A stretch of 64,000 nucleotides of DNA, taken from the NCBI GenBank assembly GCA_003184365.1, contig NKYR01000112.1:55659-119658 (forward strand), written 5' to 3'. Both the position numbers and the translations under genes were made by a program. Under the pieces are notes generated by a model. That model was given only the letters and a program-made list of their open reading frames with translations, ran no database searches and was not told the origin of the DNA. Of this stretch, positions 32,263-46,881 are shown piece by piece. Position 1 is the first letter of the stretch; every line of letters starts with the position of its first letter. Source of the DNA: Evernia prunastri (lineage: Eukaryota; Ascomycota; Lecanoromycetes; Lecanorales; Parmeliaceae).

Positions 32263-35200
32263 GTTATATTAAAGTTAATTATCGTCAAATAAGATATCGG
32301 TACAGCTCACGAACGAAAACGGAAATTCGTCTTTTAATTAAACTTATTAATCAAGAGATTAAGACTTTAAAGATTTTAATAGAAATTTATTCAAGAAGTT
32401 CTTTATTCGAGCTTATTATACTTTTATCGAAGATTAAAAAAAATACGTCTTTAAATAATTAAAACGAATATTAATAATATAAAGATACTTTCTATTAAAA
32501 CGCGTTTATATAAGACTTTTAAAATAAAGTTATCGAAGATTTCGACGAGCAGCTCAACTCTAAAGAATATCGTGACGAATAATAAAATAACTTCGTCGAA
32601 GTATATTTCATTACGTTATTTAAGCAATTAATTATATATAGACTTTATAAAAATATCTTCGCGTTAAATAATAAGCTTTATAAATATCTAGCTACAAATA
32701 AGTACTAAAAGTCTTTCACAATTAATTAATTAATTACTATTACTATCTAAGTAGAAGCTTTAGCTCTCACATTTCAAATTATTAAGTCTAATACTATAGA
32801 TCAATCTACTTCAAAACTCGCTTTTCGAGACTATCGCTTCGTAACAATAAAAATCTCACTCACATATTAAGATCAGCTTTATAAATACTATCTCGATATC
32901 GAATACATTATATCGCTTATCGATCGTATCTTTCTCAATTAGATTATCAAGAAATATAATAACGATCTTTATATCGATATCAAGAAAATCTTACTTATTA
33001 AAGTTCGTAAGCTTAATATTCAAGAGTATAATATGTACGAGTATATAATTATCTTTATATATATATCTAGCAATAACGATTAAGTCGCGCTAATTCGTCG
33101 AGAAATATATATTATTAATAATCTATCAGCAAAGACTCTTATTAATATCGATACTATAAAGTTTAAGATAATTATTCTCGATATCAATAAGAATATAATT
33201 ATTATCGAATTATGCGATAATCTTTAGATATCAATATCTATAATAGTAAAGAGTTTTTAAATCGACGCGATTATTGTTAGCAAAGCACGTTTTGTTATAT
33301 CTACGCATTTCTTCATAACAATTTCTATTAAGCACGTCGATCTATTAACGAATCGAGATCTTATCTTCGAAGCAGATCAACTAGACGCTTTAACACTCTT
33401 AGCTTATCTTATCGATTATAATCTCTCGCGCGTATTAGTATACAATAATATAAATCTATTAAATTACTCTTAATAGATATATTCGATTTAATAAAGTACT
33501 AAAATATAAAACAGAAGAATATTATTCGATTTAGATCGATTTAAGTTACGAACTCTTAGTTAATAAGCTTTTTAAACGAAATAAGCTCAAATTACTAATT
33601 AAACGAGCTTTTCAAGAATTATTAAAGACTGTCGTAATTTTCAATACTATTATATCGTCTGTAAGCTTCGAGACTCTTTATTATATCGATATTATAATTT
33701 ACGACGATATTATAACTATTTCGACACTCGTCGCTATTATCGAAGTTTTTCTTAATCTATAAAAAAACATTAACAACGTCACTAATTGTTAGGCCATAGT
33801 GTGCCAGCCGCCTGCTGGCCGACTATGCTTGGCATTGCCGTCAGGTACCGAAGTGCCGCCATCTTGGCGACTCTTCTTGGCATCGTCATTCTTTCGAACC
33901 TTGCGGAAGACCGAAGGTCGCGGAAGTGACGTATCTGTTTCAGAGGACTTGGCGAGTATACGTATACCAAGCCTGCCCTCAGGTTTTTAGATCTCTTTAG
34001 AGATTAGTTCATACAATTAAGTCTATTGTATCTGTAACGATACTACGTCTTTTGCATAGCCTATAGCCGCTAGCTCACCGCCAGCGGCCTACGCCCTAAC
34101 ACTAATATATTTGAGAATTAATAAATGAAAATTTCACTAATAAACAATTGAAAGAATATCTACAAAATCGATTAAACACGAATCTACTCTATCGATTCTC
34201 GCGATAAGTAGATAATAAATAAAGCTTTTAATAAGCTATATAAGTAAGATTATATAAAATAAATAATTATAAATACATTATTCTCGTTCTTTTACTTCGT
34301 AGTATAAAAGAATATTATCGACGATTTTAAGAGACGAGTAGTTATTGATATTAGAGCACTTAACAAAATTATTATTTTCGATGCTTATTCTATATCTCTG
34401 CAATCGAAAATTCTAACACTACTAAAAAATACTACACATATTTCTACAGTAAACGTCGCTATTTTCTTTTATTAATGACAAATATAACGTTATCATCGAT
34501 ATCGTCTAATCGTATCTTCGTATCGTAAACAAAAAACTTTTAACGTTTTAATAATTAGTCTATATACAAAGAATAATTAATCGAATTTTTCGTTCTTTTC
34601 GTCACTTTTATAGAATCTACGTTAATAATATCGTAATCTTCTCGATATTATTAAATAAGTATATCAAATATCTCAAGATAATTTTTCAGACGCTATTCGA
34701 TATAAATATTTATCTAATTTTTATAAAAGTCTTTCTCGACTATCTCTCGATGCAGCTATTAAATCAATATATCGATATTTTAGATCTAGTTACTTTTAAG
34801 AATAAACTTACGATTATTCGTAATCTTAAATTTTTAGCTATTCTAGCAATTTTAAAACGTTATCTTAAAATAACAGACTATTTCAAATAATATATAATAT
34901 ATTATTCGATTATTATATAGTCTTTGTAAGAGCGTAAAACACTTTTAAATCGTAATTATAAAAACACTGCGAAAAGTGCTCGCAAATTCGAAATCGTTAG
35001 AGTTTATCTATAAATATTTATATTAAAAGAACTTAATATCTATTACTGATTACAAGCAATTTTCGTCTCGATTATAATATTACATTATCATAATTTAGAA
35101 AGATAGTTATATAAAGAGTTCGAATTTGAAGCGCACGCTTATCACATTAAAGAAGATAATCTCTTACTAAAGATTATCAAAGTAGAAAATATCTTATCGA

Positions 35201-38200
35201 AGACTTTTACAATCGCTGTTATCTAAGTAAAAATTTATATAATCTATTCTTTTTCTCAGCAGACAGCTATTATTAGCAAAGATTCGATATTAATTAATAG
35301 AGCTAAAAATAACTAATATAGTATAAGTGATTAAGAAAATACGTTATTTTATGGAAGTCGCTACTACTGCAAAAATTATCGTTATTTATATTAATTATTT
35401 CGTAGCTATTAACATCGTGCGTTAGAGTAATATAATTATTATATTATCGAAAAGCTTAATCTACGTCTTATACGCGTCTTAGAATATCTATAGCGCTTTC
35501 GCATTAAGCTTCGATATAAGTCTAATAAAATTAACATTATATTAGACGTCTTATCGCGATTAACAAGTAGATTAGATTTAGATCGATCTAAAGAAGACTT
35601 TATTCTTGACTCTATCGATATCTTTTTAATTAATATAATCTTAATTAGCGACAATCGAATAGCACAGAACTATTAAGATAAATCTAGATAAATTAGAGTA
35701 ATAATCACTGTGAAATCAAACGTCGTATTGAAGAATAATACTATTAAACTATTATACAAATTAATCAACGATTTGCTCTATTTTGATGATTTACATCGAG
35801 AGATACGACTGTATATATCAAATGTATTAAAGTATAAAATATTTAAACTAGCTTATAATGAGATAAGATATTCAGACTATACTCGATTTTATGAGAAGCT
35901 AATCGATAATATCTATATATTTAATATAACTATTAAGCTATATAAATACTTACGACATTATTTTCATTGTTAGTTATATTAGATTTCGCGATATAAGTCG
36001 TATAAATCACTACAGTCAATTTATATTTCATCGCGTTCGTTTTATATAATAACGATCGATTTTATCTTAGCACTATCGTATACTTTCGAATTTAATTATA
36101 TTATATTAATAATAGATAAGTTTAATAAATTTATTAATCTCATTGCAGATAATAGCAGATAAAACGAAGCTTAATAAATGTATTATCTACTAATTAAACT
36201 CTTACTATTCAATTGAGATCTATTATAGACGATAATCTCGAATCGCGATCGCAAGTTTATTAAATAGCTATAATAATAGATTTTTAATTTACTTAAGATC
36301 GATCTTCTTTTCTCAATCGTCTAATATTCTTAAATTAATAAATAATTAGAAAAGTCTAATAAAATAGTCGAAATCGTTCTGCGTTACTTTATTCTTATCG
36401 TGTCTTATAATTAATAATTAAAGATATTATCTTAACTCTCGACTATACTTAATAAATCTATCAAATATAACTCAACGTATCTAATTTCTACGAAAGTAAT
36501 CTATAAATTTAAGATCAAGAAATCATTAAATCTACTTGATATCGAGAATTTTAATCTTAATAATCTCGTCACTTCGTTAAAGACTTCTAATACTATTAAA
36601 GCAGATCCGCCTCTATTAATATCGACGCTATTAAAGACTTTTACTAAGTAATAAATCATTTAAGTATCTTCTTTATCGAAGACTTTTCGTATCGAGCAAC
36701 GAGTTATTATAATACGCGTATCTCTAAAGTCTTCCGCAGCTACGTAGATATCTTCTCTATTAAAGACTTATATCATCGAATAACGAGTTATTTAAGCACT
36801 TTTTTTATCGAAGACTCCTTTTATCAAGCAACGAGTTATTATAGTACGCGTATCTCTAAAGTCTTTCGCTACGTAAATAACTTCACTATTAATTTCTATT
36901 ATCGAGCAAAAAGTCATTGTAGTATATGTAAAGTCTTTCGCAGCTACGTAAGCAGAGATCTACTCTACAAATTAATTTGAGTATATTTCTATTTATCGAT
37001 TCGAGCATATTAATGCGAAGAATACGCTTATATTTACTTTTCTTAGAATAAAAGAATATTACGATATTAAGTATAAATTTATATTCTTCAAGATCGATAA
37101 ATACGTTAATCTACGTCTTTATCGCGAATATCAACTAACGAGCGTGTAATTTAAGAAGCTTAATTAGCAATTCGTGAATTTATTTTAGATTATTAAGCGT
37201 ATCGATCGACTTATCTATAGACTTAAGCTATCTTCTATCATAAAGATATACGACGTTATCTTAGTTATGTATCTTAAATTAATCATTACATCTTCGTCAG
37301 ATTCGTATAATCGTCATATTACGACTTCGTCGTTTATCGTAATCGACAATATAAAGAAATATGAAATCGAGTATTTAACTAGAAAACGTCAGCGTCGCTA
37401 CGAACGTGCTAAGTAAGCTATAATTCAATATCTCGTTCGATAAAAGAAATGCGATTTATAGAATAATCAATAAATATTAGTAAGATAGTTAATAAATGCG
37501 TCTAAATTGATCGACGAATATAAACGACTCAATAAAGCTATATCTACACTACACGTCTATTTATAACAAAGAATTCATTATTAAGACTTCTACATATTAA
37601 TATTATATATATCATCGAGACGATAACTTTATTTGTTAATCGATATCTGTTATAACTATTATAGAAGACTTTCGTAGTCGTCTCTATTAAAGAAATAGAA
37701 GAAGTCGAGTCAAGTTAATATTAGTCTCTTCGAGACATTTTCTACTTGAGCAGCTACTTTTCATAGAGAATAATCAAGACTTTTACACACACTACATAAT
37801 CACATGTCTTAAGCATCTCAATAGACGGCTGATATACTATAATCTAACAGTTAATTAGAAGATTCTCGTATAAGTGCTAAAGCAACTTATCTTTAAAACT
37901 CGAAATAAGATAGTTTAAAGTTAAAGTGTTATAGTTTAAAAAGAATATATGCGTTAAGTATAACTAGGTTTAATAAGAAGATGAATAGAGATTATTAATA
38001 TCGTCTATCGTTTCGTGCTTCTATAGTATAGTATACTCGTTGCTAAGCATTTTCATCTAAATCTCTTATATACTTATTATAATCGCAAACGATTCGAAAA
38101 AATAATAGATCTTTTATTTGTTTGATGTAATTTATAACTTATACTATATTTACGAGAATATTATATCTTTTTTTGATATCTTTGAAATCAAATTTTCGAG

Positions 38201-38218
38201 TCTTCGCTTCGAAGTAAG
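32263..38218 (+). mobile_element. RIPed gypsy element A (pol remnants)
   Basis: AT-rich DNA whose plus-strand translation, with many stops, recalls a Ty3/gypsy polyprotein. Visible pieces: a protease-region block around 33080-33420 (RREIYIINNLSAK, KARFVIST, TNRDLIFE), RT near 34330-34900 (VVIDIRALNKI, ISTVN), RNase H/linker near 35440-35600 (KLNLRLIRVLEYL, DVLSRL) and an integrase core with NRDRKF near 36240. Changes are those expected from C-to-T on both strands. The reading is interrupted by a pristine solo LTR at 33787-34101. No LTR pair of its own is identified; its left part probably lies at 22973-23622, beyond element 1. Confidence 0.75.
33787..34101. repeat. non-RIPed solo LTR of 315 bp, TSD CTAAT
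   Basis: Starts TGTTAGGCCA, ends CGCCCTAACA, and is flanked by CTAAT at 33782-33786 and 34102-34106. Same family as the RIPed LTRs at 38219-38531 and 47734-48046, but without their C-to-T and G-to-A changes. Confidence 0.93.
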
Positions 38219-38531
38219 TGTTAGATTATAGTGTGTTAGTCGTCTGCTAATCGACTATACTTGACATTATCATTAGATATTAAAGTGTCGTTATCTTAAC
38301 GACTCTTTTTAATATTATTATTTTTTCAAATCTTGCGAAAGATCGAAAATCGCGAAAGTGACGTATCTATTTTAAAGAACTTGACGAGTATACGTATATC
38401 GAATTTACTCTTAAACTTTAAATCTTTTTAGAAATTAATTCTATAATTAAGTCTATTATATCTATAACGATATTACGTCTTTTATATAATTTATAGTCGT
38501 TAGCTTATCGTTAGCGATCTACGCTCTAATA
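38219..38531 (+). repeat. 5' LTR of element B, RIPed
   Basis: 313 bp, aligns along its length to 33787-34101. In the first ~200 aligned bases every difference I see is C-to-T or G-to-A. The terminal TAACA has become TAATA. Confidence 0.9.
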
Positions 38532-39991
38532 ATTTTAATCTTTTTATCTTCTAAAAGAAAAAAACTTAGTATTATTATAATATCGAATATTCTTAATTTT
38601 CGTATTTAGAAAGTAAACGACCATAATAATAAATAATTTAATATCGATAATAGATCGACTTCTAATAGCGATAAAAGATTTATTTCAAAGTCGACTTTAA
38701 AGTAGCGTCTAATTATTATTAAAGTTAAAAATCTTCGATTAAAATAGAAGCGCGAGTTGAGAAAGTTGAAAACTTATAATATAATACTTCGCAACGACGT
38801 CTTATCTTCGACTATTATTAGTATATTTATATTATTTATATTAGATATTATTAACGAAGCGTCTTAAATTACTATTAAGAATATGTTTTCGAAATTCGTT
38901 ACGAAAGCGTTATTAAGCTTAATCACGAAAGCTTTAAGAGTTATCGCGTCTTTAACGAATTTTTCTATCAAGTCAAAATTACTACGTTTTAAAAAGTTGT
39001 TAATATATAAAAGCGTTAGTAAGAAATAATATATTCGATAATTTCGCGACGTCGAAATGAGATTCGTTATAAGTTTAAAGTATTTTACTATCGAACGATT
39101 TAGAATTATATTTTATATATAGTCTTTAGAAGACGATTTTAAAATCGAGTAATATATTAAATTTTATAAGTATAATTTAAAAGAAATAATCTTTAAATAC
39201 TTTCGACAATTTTCATTAAATAAGATAACGAATTTATTTAATCGTCGTTTTCTAGTCTATAAAAGATGAGAGTTTATTAAATAATAATTTGATTCTAAGA
39301 TAACGATCTTTGAAATCTATTTAAAGAAGCTTAAAATTAATTTATTCTTATTTAGTGAGAAGTATAGAGCGAATATTTTTTTAATTAAGCTAAGATCTAA
39401 ACTAAAGAATAAAATTCTAAGTATTAATAGTATATCGTAAATTCGAAAAGAAATTCTTATCTAAATTATTATATAGAAAAAGATATTAAAGCGTAATAAA
39501 TCTTAGAGTAAATTCGATAAGAGTAAATTTAAGAGAGATTTCGAGAATTAAAAGAGAGATAAGATTTTTAATTTTCGAATTATTAAGTCTAAAAAATATG
39601 AAGATAGCGCTAAGTCGTCATAATTCGATAAGAAGATAAATAAGCGTAAATTCGAATCGAACTCGAATCACAAAAATAATAATTATTATTATTGTGAAAA
39701 AAAGAATTATTAAGCGTCTAAATATTCGAATTACGATAAATCGTCTTCGATTAACGTTAACGTAATATCGATAAAAAAAAGAGAAGATTTCGTAATAGTC
39801 TTAAAAACGAAATAAGAAGAACGATTAATAGAGATTATTTTTTTCATTATTATTAAAGAATAAACGCAGTTATAGAATAATTAGAAGCTACTTATAGCTC
39901 TATTCGACTATAAAACGTATATTAATTTAATCTCTTAAAAGTTCGTAGTTTAATAAGATTTGAAATTTATAAGCGTTATTTTATCGTAATC

Positions 39992-40880
39992 GAAAGCACT
40001 AAGCGATTAAGATATATATTATTATAACGCGTATTAGTTAAAGTATTAATTAATAAATAGTTGAGATTAAGATAAGAAATGTAGTACGTTATTCTATATC
40101 GTAAATTAAAAAGATTTTAATATTATTTTAAATATATCTAAGCTATCGTAATTAAAAATTCTTTTAAATTTTAAAACGAAATAATAACGATTTAAAGTTA
40201 ACGCTAATAATTTATAGATTAAAAAATCGAATATCTTTATTAAAACCATTAAAAAGAAGTTTAATATATACGTTATTATATACGTCGTAATAACGATAGA
40301 TAATAAAAAGAACGAGCGTGATTTAAAGTTATTTAAAAAGCTATTAAAATATAGCGACGTCTTTTTAAAAAATATGACAGAGATTTTATCTACGTAGAAG
40401 TAGAGAGATTATATTATTAAGCTTATAAAAGATAGAGAGTCTTTATATAAATCTCTATATAATCTATTTTAAACTAAGTTATCGAAGCTACGTCGCTATT
40501 AAAAATTAAATTCGATGCTTTATATTATTTGTCGAGATATCGATTCTTTTTATATTAAAAAAGAATAAAAGATTACGTTTTTATATTAATTATAAAAGAT
40601 TAAATACGATTACTGTCAAAAATCGATATTTATTATCTTTAATTATCGAGACGCTAAATCGTTTATACGACGTTAAGATTTTTTCAAAATTGAATTTAAA
40701 GAATATTTATTATATAATTCGAATTAAGATAAGCGACGAGTGAAAAACTACGTTTCGTATTCGCTATAATTATTTTAAATATATAATTATATTATTTAAG
40801 CTAGTTAACGCATCGATTACGTTTCAAGTCTACATTAATAGAGTCTTAACGAGTCTAATTAACGTACTATATGTAATGTA
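39992..40880 (+). repeat. segment repeated at 41226-42114
   Basis: 889 bp of RIPed element B (protease to RT) reappears exactly after the n at 41225. The first copy then runs into a LINE fragment; the second continues through uninterrupted RT. Confidence 0.85.
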
Positions 40881-41224
40881 TGCGGAGGCGGGTACCAGGG
40901 ACTTCCAGACAATGCTGACCACGACCAAAGGGATCCGGGTAGCGGCAAGGTGGATGGTTAACTCCGGCTGGTTAAACAGCTTCGAGTTGGCCAGCGAACA
41001 ACTCCAACGGTCAAGACTACCCCTCGGGGTAGAGGAGACCATTAAGCCCAAAAAGGGCGCACGAAGAAGCGATCGTACCCGCCTCTAGAGGCGGGGGCGA
41101 TCAGAGATACAAAAGTCAGAGAATAGAAGAGTCGGCGCAAAGAAGTAGAGAGATGTGCGGTGGTGTAATAGGGCTCCTAAGGAGCACAGCAGAAGGGAGA
41201 GCGTACTGTTTAGTTGAAGTTTTT
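40881..41224 (+). mobile_element. 5'-truncated LINE, 3' end of ORF2
   Basis: GC-normal insert encoding the C-terminal part of a LINE ORF2 (ARWMVNSGWLNSFELASEQL) and its 3' untranslated region. It stops at the n at 41225. Positions 40975-41224 recur at 44024-44273. Confidence 0.8.
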
Positions 41225-41225
41225 N
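41225..41225. other. scaffold join (single n)
   Basis: The contig to the right starts 889 bp upstream of the insertion point and lacks the LINE insert. Confidence 0.85.
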
Positions 41226-43600
41226 GAAAGCACTAAGCGATTAAGATATATATTATTATAACGCGTATTAGTTAAAGTATTAATTAATAAATAGTTGAGA
41301 TTAAGATAAGAAATGTAGTACGTTATTCTATATCGTAAATTAAAAAGATTTTAATATTATTTTAAATATATCTAAGCTATCGTAATTAAAAATTCTTTTA
41401 AATTTTAAAACGAAATAATAACGATTTAAAGTTAACGCTAATAATTTATAGATTAAAAAATCGAATATCTTTATTAAAACCATTAAAAAGAAGTTTAATA
41501 TATACGTTATTATATACGTCGTAATAACGATAGATAATAAAAAGAACGAGCGTGATTTAAAGTTATTTAAAAAGCTATTAAAATATAGCGACGTCTTTTT
41601 AAAAAATATGACAGAGATTTTATCTACGTAGAAGTAGAGAGATTATATTATTAAGCTTATAAAAGATAGAGAGTCTTTATATAAATCTCTATATAATCTA
41701 TTTTAAACTAAGTTATCGAAGCTACGTCGCTATTAAAAATTAAATTCGATGCTTTATATTATTTGTCGAGATATCGATTCTTTTTATATTAAAAAAGAAT
41801 AAAAGATTACGTTTTTATATTAATTATAAAAGATTAAATACGATTACTGTCAAAAATCGATATTTATTATCTTTAATTATCGAGACGCTAAATCGTTTAT
41901 ACGACGTTAAGATTTTTTCAAAATTGAATTTAAAGAATATTTATTATATAATTCGAATTAAGATAAGCGACGAGTGAAAAACTACGTTTCGTATTCGCTA
42001 TAATTATTTTAAATATATAATTATATTATTTAAGCTAGTTAACGCATCGATTACGTTTCAAGTCTACATTAATAGAGTCTTAACGAGTCTAATTAACGTA
42101 CTATATGTAATGTATTTAAATAATATTTTAATCTATAACGTTGATTCGTCAAAGTATTAATAATATATTAAGTAGATATTTAAGCGTTTACGATAATTTT
42201 AATTATATATTAATTTGAAAAAATATTAATTTCAAACTTAATAAATCGAATTTTTAAAATTCGTTATTATTATCGACGATATAGTGATAAATCTCGAACG
42301 AGTTATAATTATTAAAGATTAATCGATATCGCGGAACTATAAAGATATATAAATCTTTTTAAACCTTATCAATTTTTATCGACGCTTTATTTATAATTAT
42401 TTTAATATAATAACGTCTTTTATCGATTTATTTAAGAATAGTAAAGAAAATAAAAAAACGAGATTCTTAAAGTAAATCGACGTCGTAGCGACGACGTTTA
42501 TATAATTTCGTAATTCTTTTGAATTAGCGCGCTTTCTACGTTATTTCGACTTAGATTAAAAATTACGTTTTAAGATTAATATTTTTAATTTTAAACTTGA
42601 GATCGTGCTATCGCAATCGAATTAAGACGATTATTAACATTTAATAATATTTTAATCTCGAAAGTTGATTATCGCTAAGTAAAATTATAAGATTTATAAT
42701 TAAGAGCTACTCCTTATCGTAGCGTTAATAAAATAATAACGTTATTATCTAAAGAATAGTATTTATTATATTAAAATTTAAACAAATTATAATAATCTTA
42801 AGAAGTTTATAAAGTAAAAGAAATTAAATTTTAGATAGATTTGATAAGCGCTAAAATTAGCTGTTTATAACTTCGAAATTTTTCATCGAACAAACAAATC
42901 GAATTTTATCGATACTTCATCGCGTCGTTTTAATTATAAGAAAGTATTATCATTAAATATCAAATTGCTATTAATTTTATAAAATAAACTTACGCTTTAA
43001 ATTAACGATAAACTATCGAAATAAAGTAAAAAGATAATCGTAGCGATATCGTTTACTTTTTAAATTATAGATGTTAAAATAATTATTTTAAGAAAGAAGA
43101 TTTAGAACGAACTCGAAATTATTTATAATAAGTTATAACGATTAATAAAGTTATTAATAAGAGAATTATAAGCTTATAATAATTAAATTAATTTTTTAAG
43201 ATTAATATAAATTCGTCCCCTAAGCGTCTTCGAACACGTAGTAAAATATAAACTTAAGATTTCAAAAGATTATTAAAGTTTAATAACGATCTTTATATTT
43301 TAAAGAATAAGATCTTAAGAAAAAAGCTTATTAAAAGATATTATAATAATTTTTTAATAGATTATTTCGACGCTATAAAAACGTATAAGTTATTTATTTA
43401 AAAATATTATTAAAATAATAATTTAAAGTAAGTTATCGAGTATTATAGACCGTATAATATATGTTAACGTATTAAGATATCGCGATATCAACTTTATGAC
43501 GAGCTAAAGTTTTTATCGATTTCAATAAAATCTTGAAAGAAAATTTCTATAAACTTTATTATCGATTTATTATCGAATAAATATAAGAATATAATTAATA

Positions 43601-44395
43601 CCCTATTCAGACGGGAGGTTTCGTCGATGATATTCACCTGCTGGCATACAGCGGGAGCACAGAAGACAACTGTAGAGTGCTACACAAGGCTCACGACATC
43701 TGCCTCGAGTGGGCCAAGACACACGGCGCAACGTTCGCCCCTAAGAAATACGAGCTGGTACACCTAACAAGGAGCCCAAAGAGGTTCAATATGGAAGCAT
43801 CCTTGGACTTCAACGAAGTCAAGATAGACCCTAGCCCAAGCATCAGGGTACTGGGCTTGCACGTGGATACTAAACTTCGGTGGGGACCACACATCGCTCA
43901 GCTAACGGCCCGAGCCGTAGGACAGAAACGGGCCCTAGAATGCCTAGCAGGCTCGACGTGGGGAGCGACATTCGCCAAGTGCCGCACGGTGTATAGTATG
44001 GTAATACGCCCGATGTTAACGTNAACAGCTTCGAGTTGGCCAGCGAACAACTCCAACGGTCAAGACTACCCCTCGGGGTAGAGGAGACCATTAAGCCCAA
44101 AAAGGGCGCACGAAGAAGCGATCGTACCCGCCTCTAGAGGCGGGGGCGATCAGAGATACAAAAGTCAGAGAATAGAAGAGTCGGCGCAAAGAAGTAGAGA
44201 GATGTGCGGTGGTGTAATAGGGCTCCTAAGGAGCACAGCAGAAGGGAGAGCGTACTGTTTAGTTGAAGTTTTTGTCCAGAGGTTCGCCCTCAGGTTTCTT
44301 CAACGCCCAGCCGTAAAGCTGGTTCAGCGTTAATGTTACCCTCATTAGCTTACATCAAGTAGCTAGCATAGGCGTATAAAACAATCAATCAATCA
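43601..44395 (+). mobile_element. LINE insertion in the integrase of element B, 13 bp TSD
   Basis: Non-RIPed, 5'-truncated non-LTR element. The left part codes the RT catalytic box FVDDIHLLAYS and the region after it (43616-44022). After a join at 44023 comes the ORF2 end and a 3' tail of (AATC)n. A 13 bp duplication, AATATAATTAATA, flanks it at 43588-43600 and 44396-44408. The middle of ORF2 is missing at the join. It inserted after element B was RIPed. Confidence 0.88.
44023..44023. other. scaffold join (single n)
   Basis: Right-hand sequence repeats 40975-41224. LINE ORF2 sequence between the RT box and the C-terminal end is absent here, so this join hides missing sequence. Confidence 0.8.
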
Positions 44396-46584
44396 AATAT
44401 AATTAATAATATTATATTTGTGATAGTAAATCAATTTATTAAAATAATAAGATATATATTTATATTAGTTATAATCGATATCGCGCAGCTAACGAAAGTT
44501 TTTTATTTCGAAATAGTATATCGTTATAATATATCTAACGATATTGTTAGCGATAGAGACTTTATATTTATTAATATCTTTTAATTAGTCGTCTGCTTCT
44601 ATTCAAAAATTCGACGACGTTTAAATATTACTTTTTATTCGTAAATAAACGAATAAACGAAGCGTTAAAATTAAGTATTAAAATACTTTTTGCGTGTGTT
44701 TGCAAATAATAAGCAAATAAATTAAATTAAATTCTTATCGATAATAGAGTTTATATATATAAATAGCTAATATTTCGTTATCGAAACGACGTTTTTTTTA
44801 TATATATATAAATATTATTTCGAAATTCGTTGAAAAATCGAGAACGATTTCTTAGAGAGTGAAATAATTATAAGCATTTAGAGATAAGATTATTAATCGT
44901 TTACGAAGCGTTATCGATATTTAAATTAAGTAATATAATAAATATTATAAATCTTAGATTTATAAGATAAAAGAATTAATTATATTAGCGACTAAGAATT
45001 TTAAGTAGAAACGCTTAAGTAAAAAAATAATTTATAAATTTATAAAACTCTTTAAAATTACGAATAAGATTGAAACGTAGATATATCGTCTATTGCTATT
45101 CGAATTTTATCGTATTTATAATATTTTTTATATATTATTATTAAAATCTTATTATCTACGCGAGTGCGATAAAATATTAAATATTTTTATATAAATTTTC
45201 GAGTTAATCGACGATAATAAATTTTAAAAGATTGAAGAAATTATCGATAAGATTCGAATAAAAAAAGACGTTTAATATAAAATTAAATAAATCGGCTAAG
45301 ATAAAGAATATAATTAATAGTTATTAGATAAAGAGCTTAGTAATATACGCGATTTGATTTAAATCTATAATTCGTAAACGAATAATCGACGAAAGTAATT
45401 TAAAAGCGTTAAGTTTTAAATTATCGAAGAGTTTAAAGAATTACGTTAAAAATCGTCGACGAATAAGCAAAGATATTAAAATAGATTATGAAGATCAATT
45501 AAATTAATAAATTATTTGAAAAATATTTATATTTTAATCGCGCGTTTAATTACTTACTACGATAAAACTTAAATAAAAATTAATATTATTATATAACTAT
45601 TTAAAAAGTGTGACGTTTAGATAAAGATTTATCGTATTAAAGTTCGTGCTATTAATTTAAATATAATTATATTTAAAATAATTATAAAATTATCTAGTAG
45701 TTAATATATTCGCGCTATTATTAAAAGAAGATCGTTATTTAAAAATTCTTTATTATAATTTACGATAAGTCGATCGATTTCGTAAAGTCGAATATCGAAG
45801 TATTCGACGATATATGGTCGTCGTTCTTTTTATTATTAGAATTATTTAAACTTTTTTAGAGAGACTCGATAGTTTAAGCGAGCTTACGCTCGTATTAATA
45901 AAAACTCTCGAACTTCTTTTATTAAAGTTTATTAATTTATTTTAACTTCTTTACGCGCTGCTTTATCGTCGTAAATTTAATTTATAAATTAATAATCACG
46001 ATAATCGTCGTCATAGCGATAGTTATCGTTTTACTTTAAATCTTACATTATTAAATAATCTTTTTATCGATATTTAGTCGATATTTTTAAACTTTATAAG
46101 ATTATTCGACGTGAATTCGCTTATATATTAACTTTTTTATCTTATTATATAGATAAGATAAAATTTTATAATAGCGAGAAATTTCGCGATAATTCTTCTT
46201 ATAGAGACGATAGAAGAGATTTTTATCTTTAATATAATCGTCGTTATTAATGTAAAAGTAGATACGATATAATAAATGAAATATTAAGAATTCATTAGTT
46301 ATCGAAACGATAAGAAATAAAAACTTGAAAAATCGTTATCGATACGATAACGAAATAATAATTGATAGATAAGTAATTATAAATAAGTAAATAATATCGA
46401 CGCGAGAAAGATAAATGTAGAATAATAATAAAGTATAAATAAAATTTATCGACGCGATGACGAAATAATAATTAATAAATAACAGAGCAATGAAAGTAAT
46501 AAAGCAGATAATAATAAAATTAATAATGCTTAGTCGTGTCTAAGAGGCGACTATAAACTTACTTATTTTTATTCTTATTCTTAT

Positions 46585-46835
46585 TATTATTATTATTATT
46601 AAAGAAGGCATAGAAGGAGACAATCACGGAAACAATAGCGGCAGACTGAAAGAGAACGGAAGTGACAGTGGTTTGTGGCAACAACTTGACAGTCAAAGAC
46701 TAAGAGTTGACAACAATGATAACACGAGAGGATAAGTTGAAGTTTTTGTCCGAAAGGTTTCTTCAGCGCTACAAATATTCGAGGAACTCCCTGATTAGTA
46801 AAGTAGTTTACTAGATAGGCGTATTAAGCAATCAA
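46585..46835 (+). mobile_element. short LINE-tail insertion (SINE-like or 5'-truncated)
   Basis: GC-normal segment of about 250 bp between ATT-rich repeats. It shares with the 44262-44395 LINE end the words TTGAAGTTTTTGTCC and the (AATC)n tail. No coding capacity. The flanking (ATT)n on both sides probably includes the target duplication. Confidence 0.65.
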
Positions 46836-46842
46836 TCAATCA

Positions 46843-46880
<38 letters not shown>
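46836..46880. repeat. (ATT)n microsatellite
   Basis: About 13 or more TTA/ATT units directly after the LINE tail. Confidence 0.85.

Positions 46881-46881
<1 letters not shown>

Noticed and set aside
39992..42114. True tandem duplication of the RT region
   Set aside because: The copies are separated by a single n and are exact in already RIPed DNA; contig overlap is the simpler explanation.
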